Positions 1-8,868 of a stretch of DNA of 64,000 nucleotides are shown piece after piece; position 1 is the stretch's first letter; each line of letters opens with the position of its first letter. The notes under the pieces are model-generated. The model was not told the origin of the DNA. It searched no databases and saw only the letters and a program-made list of their open reading frames with translations. Both the position numbers and the translations under genes were made by a program. Where the stretch lies: positions 62,001 to 126,000 of the forward strand of contig JALLLS010000006.1 of assembly GCA_025094145.1 (NCBI GenBank), in the 5' to 3' direction. This stretch comes from Spinellus fusiger. Its lineage: Eukaryota > Mucoromycota > Mucoromycetes > Mucorales > Phycomycetaceae.

Positions 1-1260
1 ATAGGATCTGCTCTGCCAACCTCGTAGGCGTGGTGGCATTGGTTTGTTGGACCCTGCCAGTCAGCAAAAGGCTCTCCAACTACGTTGGATCCTTCCTCTT
101 TTAACCAACTCTTTTTCTTTTTCTTCTGCCTCTGTACTTCCAAGCACCTTCTGCCTCTGTCGCTCTCCTATTTCCTTGCCATCTGCGCAACTGTCTGTCT
201 TCTCTGCGCCCGATTCATCGTGGTTGCTCTTCTTTACCCGTCTCTCCCCTCTCAATGCATGTTAGTATGGATGCTCCTACTCTGTTAAAATTGCCTATGT
301 CCACTGTTTGGGGGGTTTTTTCCTTCTTTTGTTGCTCCCAAGTTCAACTTTGCAAAGGTCTTTGTCTTCCACGCTTTCGAACTGGATAGCTTTGGTCGTC
401 TATGCCGGAAGAATATTGCGCGATTGGGTTTTGCAAAGTACCGCATCCTCTCTTTTTTCCGTGCTCTGGACTCTGGGCAAATTGTGCTCTGGCCTTAGTT
501 CTTGTCTGGCTGTGTGCTGGCATCCTCCACCTCTCCACCATCCACTGGTTTTTCTTCTCTTTTGGAGATCATCTAAATTAACAAGCAAAGTCTGGTCAAG
601 GCCCGCACTTCTCTTTGTTGCCACTTGCTGCCTCCTTTGTCTTCTTCTTTGCCTCCTCCTGTGGTCTGGAAGCGCTTTTGGCATCTTCGGATCCCTCACA
701 ACACTCGTACTGTTTGGTGGAAGATTCTCTGGAGTCATTTGCTCACTTGCAGTAGAATGCTCCTGCCTGTCCAATTTCCTTTTCCTCTTTGCTTGTTCTG
801 TTCTGCTTTGGTGGAAGACCAGGATCATCTTCTGTTTCTCTGTTCTGGGAAGAGGCGTGTGTGGAGTGTCGTTCTCTTTCGTTGGTGTTCTTCTTGGCGT
901 CTTAAGGATGTCCAGTCTTCCTTCTCTTCTTGCTGTCTTCCTTCTCTGACAGACGCCGACCTTGGTGTTCTGGTAGTAGCTGCTATAGTGCAGGCCATTT
1001 GGCTTACCCACTGGGCTTTTATCTTTGACTCTGCTCCCTTTCTTCCTGGTGTCGTGGCAAGTAAGGCTTCTTCTTTGGTGTTGTATATGCAGTCCATGGT
1101 GGTTTGAGGTGTGCTTTTTCTTTCTTTCTTTCTTCTTTCTTATGTATTATTCATTTTAGATAGCTTCTTTCTTCCTTTCCTTTTGTTCGGTCCACCTGAC
1201 CTTTATTATTTCTCAAGTGTTGCACATTATAACGTGTTGGCCTAGTCAATAAAGAATACA
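1..1260 (+). pseudogene. Decayed 3' end of a LINE (reverse transcriptase C-terminus)
   Basis: Two in-frame pieces of the C-terminal part of a non-LTR retrotransposon polymerase are visible. The first (frame 2, positions 2-265) contains the PRRRGGIGLLD and LQLRWI motifs that follow the RT domain in many LINEs. The second (frame 1, about 343-1107) carries an RT-type zinc-binding segment with WKRFWHLRIP, a C-x2-C-like CLFC and an H-x-L-x2-C end. Stops at about 391 and 580 and a frame change show that it is dead. An A-rich end near 1250-1265 looks like the 3' tail. The element is cut by the window edge and belongs to a different family from the LINE at 6.9-12.2 kb, whose C-terminus is unlike it. 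Confidence 0.75.
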
Positions 1261-1272
1261 AAAAATAATCCA

Positions 1273-1880
1273 TTCCTTTTGATATTCCCCTCACTGCACA
1301 TACAACTTAACAACTAAGTACTTGTCAAGATGAGCATAAATAAACAAGGTAATGTGCTATTATTAACAAAGCAAAACAATAGAAAGAAGTGATAGACACT
1401 ACCAAAGACTATTCTAGTGATAAAAAGGTAAGCAGTATCTTTATCTGGGCTTGAGCTCAGTGTATTCCACAAGGCACTCATTGTATTGTTATTAAGTATA
1501 GGCTCTCAAGTCAGTCTCAGGTAATTTAGGTAGTCTTCTATACTATCTAAGGTCTCTAGGGTATACTCCTGAACATATTTATCTATACCCCAAGGATAAA
1601 GCACAAGGCTTTTAGGTTGTGGATTCTGTTGCTATGAGGGAATGCACTTGGGCAGTAGCTATAGTCATAATATAGTATTAGCTATATTATTACAATAAAC
1701 AATGCTATTCATAATACAATTTGATAGTGAGGTCTTCACAAAAAGAAATAATAATTTAGATACGTGCAAACCTTTGATTTTAAACACAGTTCCATATAAG
1801 GTGGGATTTTCTTTTTCATAAAAGGAAAGGAGATATCACCACTTAAAGACCAGTGAAATCTTTAGGTTTTTTTTTTTGTT
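1273..1880 (+). repeat. Dispersed AT-rich repeat, copy 1
   Basis: This non-coding segment resembles 18118-18760 (same strand) and 22286-23207 (opposite strand). Shared landmarks in order are CTTGTCAAGATGRGCATAA, GACACTACCAAAG, TCTAGGGTRTA, ATGAGGGAATGCACTT, and CTTAAARACCA near the end. No open frame is conserved between copies. It may be a non-autonomous DNA element or a solo-LTR-like unit; no clear terminal repeats were found. It lies immediately upstream of the RNase II gene, so it could contribute promoter sequence. Confidence 0.7.
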
Positions 1881-1998
1881 AAAATAAAAGCCAGGCACAA
1901 AGGACAGTGTAATTAAAAGGTCACAAAAGTAATCAGATCCATCTTTCACTTGTCACTTTTGTTTTCAAAGTCTTCTTCTTTCTCTCTTTCTCTTTTCT

Positions 1999-4815
1999 AT
2001 GCTCAGAACTGCTCTTCGTAGCGCAAGGAGTCTTCCATGTGCCCGTGCATCTTACAGACTACCTGTGCATCATCAATGGCTTCATACTTCGAAAGTCATA
2101 GCACTCAACAGCACTGCCTCTGTCTCTACTCCTGCTGCTGCACCTCTCACTCTGCTCACTGATATTGATGCTCCCCAAGAAGTATTACTAGAAACAACAC
2201 TAGAAACAACACCGAAAACATTAACAGAAGAAGCCAAAGAAAAAAAAAGATTTTCCTCTATCATTAAAGTAGGAGACTATGTAGACGTCTTCATGTAAGT
2301 CTTACTACCCCTGTTTCTCGCCCATTGACTTTGTAGTCATTATCAGTATGGTGGTATTGTGGTTCAGCAAAAAACAATATCAGGCCGACTCCAGAAACTG
2401 TCTATTCTCACCAAGAGTGGGAAGATATTGGAGGCAACTAGTGATAATGTTGCCTACAGCACCACTGGGTTTGCTCTTCCTTCGAATATAAAGCCCTATA
2501 TAACAAATCCTGTTACATTTGATCCTGATGCCGAAAATATCACTCTGCCTTCAACCTATTCACAGGCTATTTATGCTTACCAAAGAACCCTTCAACATTT
2601 GAAGGGGACACATATGAGAAAGTTAGACAGAATCTATTCTCACTTTATGAGTGAAGCAGAGCCTGAAGAAGAACGCATCGTATCATTACAGGAAATAGCT
2701 GAATTTGTATTCGAGAAACCTAAACCCGAAGAACTCCATATTACATTTCTCCATGGTGTAGCAGACAATGTTCGTTTTATTCCTAGTTACGACATGCGCA
2801 CCTCACTACAGTGGACATTGCGATCTTCTGAACAAGCAAAACATATCTTCAAGCTCATTGAATGGATCCGTACAAAATCACCAGAATTCACCAGTTTCCT
2901 AAACCATACCAGACCACTGGTTGAGTTTGTCCATGCCAATGCTAATAAAGATGGCACCCTATCTACCAGTGCACAAGAGAAGGTCTCTGTCTATACAGAT
3001 GCATTAACATCCACCGACAAAATGTTGATTCAGTTTGTAGCAGATTGGATAAAATCTCCAAAGATTGTCATGGCATCTCCCTATGAGATATTTGTACCCA
3101 CACTACTCAAGTCACTCAGATGCTATACAACCATCATTGTTGATCAATCGCTTGCTGTTCGGTTTCTACAGGATGTAGGCATGTTCAAGCCATGGGACAA
3201 TGTAGGATTGTTGGAGAGGGCTGATTGGATGGAGGCCTATGCATGGACAGAGAAAGCCAAAAGTAACGAAGCCTACATGGATACTATTTCTGATGCTTTC
3301 ACGCACAACAATGTACATAAAATGGCATCTTTTGGACTTACTGCCACCGACAATTGTGATGCGATTCGACATGACTTTGGTGATTTGCCTGTGTATACTA
3401 TTGACGATCCTTCAGCAAAAGAAATTGACGATGGTATTTCCATTGAGCATGTAGGAACCGACACATGGCTCCATGTCCACATTGCAGATCCTACTACCTT
3501 TATTATGCCAGGTCAATCCCTTGCTAATTTCATGCAAGAACGTGCCCAGACATTGTACTTGCCTGAATGCCATTTCCCTATGATGCCTGATTCTCTCTCC
3601 ACTCAAAAGTGTAGTTTGGGCATCTCTGCTGACACAGCTAGTCGTGGTCCTGGATCACAGTACGCCATGTCTTTCAGTACAAAGGTAGATGCAGAAGGAA
3701 ATCTTCTTGACTGGAAAGTGCGTCCTAGCATTGTCTCTAAAGTAGTCAAACTCACTTATGATGCTGTGGATCTTCTTCTCGACCCTCTTATTTCATATCC
3801 CAGAGACCCTCTTGTGGATTTCTCTAGTCGATTCTCTCATCCCAACACTCAAAGCCTGCTTTCTTCCTCCACTCCTATCCCCAAGAGTACCCATAAAGAC
3901 ATTCTCTCTCTCTTCCACTTGTTACGTCAACATACTCTGAGACGTGAGAGGAACGGAGCCATTGCCTTTAGTCGACCCAGTCCTGTCATTCAAGTCGACC
4001 CTAATCCACTAGCCCTCCCTATCTCACAGTTTGAAACGTCTGTCTATGCTAGTCAAATCCCTTCCATCACACTCTCTCTTGACAAATCAGGTCTTTCTCC
4101 TGCACGTCAACTTGTAGCAGAAGCCATGATTATTGGAGGACGTGTGGCCAGTATGTACGGACACAACCATGGATTGCTCTTACCTTACCGCGCACAACAA
4201 TGGAGCAAAAACATGAGTCCTGAAGACATGGATCTACGGGACAGAATGTTAGCCACCTGTCGAGGAGGCAGTCTTTTCTTGAAAGAAGCCTTGTCAGCCC
4301 TTATGATCATGCCGCCTTCTTTCACTACGACAGAAGCAGGTCTACCACATGTAGCCATGGGTATTGAGAATGGGTATTGTCGTGCCACGTCTCCCTTGCG
4401 TCGTTATTCAGATATGATAGTGCATTGGCAGTTGAAGGCTCATTTGTTAGGCGATGCTAGTGTGTTCAGTAAAGAGGCATTACACAGCATTGTTCTTGGC
4501 GTAGAAAGGACAGAGAAGAAGCTGAGCTTATTGCAGAGAAAAGGAATGCAGTTCTGGGTAGTTGAGTTGCTGAGGCGCCTGGAGGAAGGAGGAGAAAAGA
4601 AGACATGGAAGTGTATGATTCGACAGCCTAATATGCTGGCCTTGTCAGAATTAGGTCGTTTTATGGAAGTAGCGCCAGGCACAGTACTGGAGTTGGGTAT
4701 CCAGGGCCGTATTATTCAATTGGATCGAACTGTAGAGCCAGGAGAGATCGTTAAAGTACAAATTGCCAGGTTGGATCCATTGTCTGGTAGAGTAGATTTC
4801 TCTATTGTTGAATAG
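1999..4815 (+). CDS. DSS1: Mitochondrial 3'-5' exoribonuclease, RNase II family (DSS1/cyt-4 type)
   Basis: Two exons (1999-2294, 2337-4815) encode 924 residues; the 42-nt intron is GTAAGT...TTGTAG and joins in frame. The first 60 or so residues are rich in Arg, Ser and Ala and lack acidic residues, as expected for a mitochondrial targeting sequence. The RNB catalytic domain covers about 440-790, with the metal-binding cluster IDDPSAKEIDDG near residue 455. The C-terminal 70 residues resemble an S1-like RNA-binding fold. In fungi this family (yeast Dss1, Neurospora cyt-4) is the nuclease of the mitochondrial degradosome, working with the Suv3 helicase to degrade and process mitochondrial RNA. 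The start is the first ATG after a long pyrimidine-rich leader (1970-1998). AATAAA-like signals follow at about 4866. The assignment rests on the RNB motifs and the presequence; the neighbours give no functional context. Confidence 0.9.
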
Positions 4816-5063
4816 AGACTATACATTATAATACATTGTCCACCATTTTAGACTCTTAGAAAGTAAATAAAAGAACATTATAATTTCTTTCTTTTAAAGT
4901 GTTATCAGTGTATACTATAAAATAATCTTTGCTAACTTTATTCATTTATCTTATCCCATCTATTCCTTCCTCCCATGCCCACTCGATTGACTTTACAGTT
5001 CCTTCAAACCATGGACACTGTGCTTTATACGCGTTAAGTATACACCAGGAGATTTCTGGGATA
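4816..5063. other. Intergenic 3' flank of the RNase II gene
   Basis: No gene is seen. AATAAA-like polyadenylation signals occur near 4866. The right end at 5064 is the junction with transposon DNA. Confidence 0.5.
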
Positions 5064-5554
5064 TACAGTTTAAAGTATTTTTATTTTTTGGGTGTTGGTT
5101 GCTATTCGCCCATTGGGCATGTTAGCCACCCTATGATAACTTTTGAAAAATAAATAAGAATAAACATTAAAACACTTCAAATACAAAAGTGAAAAAAAAA
5201 TAATGCAAAGAGAGAGGAAACAGAAAGAAAAGAGAATATAAAACCTCAAATGAGGGGAAAATAATGAGAAAATGAGAAATGATGTTAAAATAAGAATTAT
5301 GAATAGACATCCAAAAAGGCCATAAAGTCAGCAAGAAAACCAGGATACCAAAAAGATAACCGTCATCCTGTGGTAATCTGAAATCTAACGAGGGATACTT
5401 AGAGCAACTCGGACAATCCTGAGGACACAAATACAGCAACTATACTAGCAGCTTCTGGCTTTGCTAAACGGGTTAATAATGGGTGGTAGAGGAGAGATCG
5501 GAGGAGAAGTGAGGATACAGCGTCTGTTGCTGCAGGAGTCTTTGCACTCTATGG
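5064..5554 (-). mobile_element. 5'-truncated copy of the 5.2-kb LINE (3' end only)
   Basis: This segment is the reverse complement of 11672-12160, the last codons and 3' UTR of the full-length LINE, with scattered substitutions. The 3' terminus, ACTGTA in LINE orientation, lies at 5064-5069. Similarity stops abruptly at 5554, the usual 5' truncation of LINEs. No target-site duplication was found around it. Its 5' junction lies inside Tc1-like element A, whose left inverted repeat is missing. This suggests that insertion removed that end. Confidence 0.85.
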
Positions 5555-6933
5555 ATGTTCATAATACAATGGCTTTCAATAAAACAAGGAAGATTTCAAA
5601 TTCAGACCATAGTTTTACCTTTAAATTTTTTATTATTATTAAACATTCTTCATTTATCGCTTTTCCACTCTAATGTCTACCACATCTAACACCACCGAAC
5701 ACACCAAAAAACCTCTTGGAAACAGGAAAAAAATAAATAGTGACGACTATAATCATTTTATCATTGATCAAGAGGCCACCATAAATGGGACCACTCATGT
5801 TGCCATTTCTGCTAGGTTTGGAGTTAGTAAGCAGTCTGTTTCCCGTATCGTAAAGAGATACAAAGAAACTGGTTGCTTCAAGGCCAGGAAGAGCACTGGG
5901 AGCAAGCCTATTCTTAATGAGAGGGAAGAGAGAGAGTTCAGTCGCGAAGTGGGAAGGGATTCATTCCAGACAATGGATCAGCTTCGCAAGCAGATGACCA
6001 CCCAAGTGTCCATGAACACTTTTAGAAAATTGATGAAGAAGTTTGGCCTGTTTTCTTGCAGAGTAGTCAAGAAACCTTCTCTCACTATTAAACACAAGAA
6101 GTTGAGACTTGCTTGGGCTAAGACCCACCTCCATTGGACTGAGGAAGACTGGAAGACAGTCATCTGGTCCAATGAGTCAAAGTACTAACTGATGAGGATC
6201 AACAACTGCAACAGAGTGGTGCAAAGAAAGAAGGAGGGACTGCTCCCAAAGAACATCAAGCCCACCATGAAGTTTGGTGGTGGTAATATGATGTTGTGGA
6301 GTTCTCTTTTCTGGTGAAGGTGTTGGAAGGTTGGCACCTGTGAAGGGCAGTATAGACAGTAGAAGATACATTGAGATCTTAAAGAAGGATGGCTGCCCTG
6401 AGCTGGCTCGACTCAAGGCACTGAATCCAGAGGTGGATTATGTTCTTTGAGAAGACAATGCTAGCTGTCATAAAAGCAAAGAGTCCAGGTTGTGGAAGGC
6501 ACAGGAGAGCATTGTCACTATGGAGGGGTTGCCCTCACAAAGCCCCGACCTCAACCCAATAGAGCATCTTTGGGAGGTGCTTGACAGGAACATTAGGAAG
6601 AGAATGACCCCAGCAAGCTCCCTTCAGGATTTGGAGGTGCTTCTGTTGGAAGAATGAGAGAATAATCCCAAGGACACCACAGACGCCCTCATTTCCAGCA
6701 TGGGGCGGAGATGTAGGGCTGTCATTGAGGCCAAGGGTGGAAGCACCAAATATTAAGGGTTCCCACCCAATAAATTTGTATTTATTATCCCATTGTCCTT
6801 CTTTATACTTCATCCTATTTTCAAGTCTCTACTATGTGTTTAATGTATGTTTTTATGATAAAGAATAAGTATTTCCTATTACAGAATTTGACCGGGCATG
6901 AAAAAATCCATTATTTTTCTAGGTGCCACTGTA
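5555..6933 (+). mobile_element. Tc1/mariner-like element A, left end lost
   Basis: The element contains a decayed transposase and a right terminal inverted repeat at about 6890-6931, which read inward begins CAGTGGCACCTAG, a typical Tc1-type terminus, followed by the target TA. The matching left repeat is absent: a truncated LINE (5064-5554) occupies its place, and only TACAGT remains at 5064-5069. The full-length LINE starts directly beyond the right end. Confidence 0.75.
5673..6755 (+). pseudogene. Tc1-like transposase, disrupted
   Basis: The first 171 codons are open and give an N-terminal helix-turn-helix region (AISARFGVSKQSVSRIVKR) followed by the region leading into the DDE catalytic domain. 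A TAA stop follows the first catalytic Asp motif (WSNESKY, where Tc1 enzymes have SDES). Further stops occur at 6449 and 6656. The second Asp (EDNASCH) and the Glu motif (SPDLNPIEHLW, at about 6545) are still recognisable, as is the C-terminal GGSTKY end. DDE transposases cut and paste DNA at inverted repeats; this copy cannot encode an active enzyme. The first Asp already reads Asn, so catalytic function was lost in more than one way. Confidence 0.85.
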
Positions 6934-6943
6934 CCACTTCTTG
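6928..6943 (+). repeat. Left target-site duplication of the LINE (ACTGTA + CCACTTCTTG)
   Basis: The 16 bases ACTGTACCACTTCTTG recur at 12155-12170, on the far side of the LINE. The first six are the end of Tc1 element A plus its TA. The last ten are host flank and form the minimal duplication (6934-6943 and 12161-12170). Confidence 0.8.
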
Positions 6944-7210
6944 GAAGGCTCTTTCGCGTAATAAATATTACCCCAAAGAGTTATAATAAAATCTACAGCA
7001 AACATTACAATCACCCATCCGTCAACACCAACACCCCCCGCCACCTATATCACACTGGATCCATTAACCACGGACCCCACCTCAGCACCACCCGCCAAAC
7101 CCTTCGAGTTTGGCCTTACCGACGTCCCCACCACCTACGACGTCCCTAAAAGCAGAAAAGAAAAACTGCTTGCCAAACGCACCCGAGCAAGAACCAACGA
7201 GGAGAACAAA

Positions 7211-8164
7211 ATGTCCGAGGTGGAAAAGGCCGACACCCACGCCCAACAAATGCTGCAGATGATGGCGGCAATCCAAAAACAGATGGAGATCTTTGGACTC
7301 CGTATCCAGGAATTGGAGGCCCAATTGAAGGCCAAGGATGCAATGATTGCATCCCTCCAGGCTCAGGCCACTACCAGCACCACCAACACCACCACCACTG
7401 CCACCCCTGCCACCCCTGCCACCCCTGCCAAGCAGGACAACTCGACTGCTGCTTCAAAGCATGCCCCAACCTCCACACCCACACCCACACCCACCACCTA
7501 CGCCAGCATGGCAAAGAAGAACCCCCAGGCCAAGAAGCCTACAAAGGCCAAAGCAGTGCTTAAGGCACAAGCAGTACGTGCCTTGCAGGAGCCCACTGGA
7601 CCCTCAGTGTACGAATTCGTATACGTCCCTTGCCGCCGATACCTTAAGTACGGCCAGGTCCGCAAGATGTTGGGATCGTTGAAGATCCAACAGTCACGGA
7701 TCATTGACATCCACTTCCCGGCAAGGGGAACAGTTGCGCTGCTGGTCCACAGCAGCTACAAGAAGGAACTCGAGGAGCACCTCGAGAAGCTTAAGATCAG
7801 TCCAGTGAAGGACTTCAACCCTGTGTCCGCTGCAGTCATTGCAGACCCAAAGCTCCAAGGGGAAACCAACAGTACCAAGGCTGCAAAGGCCCAGGAACTC
7901 TTTGACCAGAGAGTGTCAAACACCTGTCTTCGTTCCCCCACCCACTTAGGGTACAGCATTGCTCGCCACTTTGGCTCTGGTAATGCCACTCCCTGCCTCT
8001 CTGCCACTGCCTTTGAGAAGCTCTTGGCGGATCTCAAGGCCAAGACCCCAGTTGCCAGCCGCCCCGCCACCCTTGAAGAAGAGGCCATCCAGGCATTTGG
8101 ATCAGGCTCAGCTATGGAAGAAGATGAGGGAGACGCCCAAAACATCCACCGAGAAGAATTATGA
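7211..8164 (+). CDS. LINE ORF1 protein (nucleic-acid-binding, coiled coil)
   Basis: A 317-residue protein is encoded from the first ATG. The N-terminus (residues 1-60) is rich in Glu, Lys, Gln and Leu with heptad-like spacing, suggesting a coiled coil. A Thr/Pro/Ala-rich linker (about 60-100) and a basic Lys/Ala stretch (about 105-125) follow, then a globular C-terminal half. No CCHC zinc knuckle is visible. The same frame stays open upstream to 6965 without an ATG and reads like protein, so the original start may lie further 5' in longer copies. The role by analogy is to coat the element RNA and assist target-primed reverse transcription. The stop codon overlaps the next ATG as ATGA. Confidence 0.75.
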   Translation: MSEVEKADTHAQQMLQMMAAIQKQMEIFGLRIQELEAQLKAKDAMIASLQAQATTSTTNTTTTATPATPATPAKQDNSTAASKHAPTSTPTPTPTTYASMAKKNPQAKKPTKAKAVLKAQAVRALQEPTGPSVYEFVYVPCRRYLKYGQVRKMLGSLKIQQSRIIDIHFPARGTVALLVHSSYKKELEEHLEKLKISPVKDFNPVSAAVIADPKLQGETNSTKAAKAQELFDQRVSNTCLRSPTHLGYSIARHFGSGNATPCLSATAFEKLLADLKAKTPVASRPATLEEEAIQAFGSGSAMEEDEGDAQNIHREEL

Positions 8165-8868
8165 ATAGACTGAAGATTGGTCTATTGAATGCTTGTGGAA
8201 TCAGGCCCAAACTGGTGAACGTTCTGAATGTGTGTGTGCAGAATGATATTGATATACTTTTAGTGACAGAGACTTTCCTGACCAAAGACATGCAAATGTT
8301 GAGGTGCCCCTGGATACAAATACACAACTATGCTACAGCCCATGGTGATGCTGGACGAGGTTTTGATGGAGTTTCGTTCTTTATTCGTCCTGACTTTCCT
8401 TACCATGTACATTCCTTACCAATTACTAATCCTTTTGTGGTCTCCTGTAGGATTGGCCCATATACACTCCATGGTCTGTACCTACCTCCGAGGCTGTCGT
8501 CTAGTGAGGCTGCGGAAAGGTTGAATTCACTACCCATAGACGACTTCACACTCGTCCTTGGTGACCTGAATACACGTTTAGGCCGCCTGACTGGAGATCA
8601 TGGCATAAACGACAGACATGTGGGATTTGAAGACTGGATCCGCCGTCAGGATCTAACCTTGTGGAACTCAGAGTTGGCATTTGGCTTGCCTACATATGAG
8701 CGAATTCTAGCAGATGGTCGTCGGTTTGCTAGCATTATTGACCTGTTCCTGTCAAGAAGCTACAACTTCTCCGAAGTGTGCTTGCACATTAGGGACGATC
8801 TGACGTTAGGTTCAGACCACCACTTGTGTGAGCTGTCTTTCAGCCGGTGCTCATGCCACCGCTCATGA
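8161..8868 (+). CDS. LINE ORF2, apurinic-type endonuclease domain
   Basis: This 235-codon frame starts at the ATG of the ATGA overlap with ORF1. It has the exonuclease/endonuclease/phosphatase fold motifs: LLVTETFL (metal-binding Glu), LVLGDLNTRLG (GDxN) and a terminal GSDHHLCE (SDH). This domain nicks the target DNA to prime reverse transcription. The frame runs into a stop at 8866, while the RT frame begins 22 nt earlier in the -1 frame. The protein was therefore originally one EN-RT polypeptide, now broken by a probable single-base loss near 8844-8847. Confidence 0.85.
   Translation: MNRLKIGLLNACGIRPKLVNVLNVCVQNDIDILLVTETFLTKDMQMLRCPWIQIHNYATAHGDAGRGFDGVSFFIRPDFPYHVHSLPITNPFVVSCRIGPYTLHGLYLPPRLSSSEAAERLNSLPIDDFTLVLGDLNTRLGRLTGDHGINDRHVGFEDWIRRQDLTLWNSELAFGLPTYERILADGRRFASIIDLFLSRSYNFSEVCLHIRDDLTLGSDHHLCELSFSRCSCHRS

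Noticed and set aside
308..1011. Long overlapping frames on both strands at the left end
   Set aside because: The protein-like signal is in frames 1 and 2 as a decayed LINE; the longer frames are hydrophobic or basic shadows.
7741..8145. Minus-strand frames opposite LINE ORF1
   Set aside because: They are antisense shadows that exist because ORF1 is C-rich and poor in AT.
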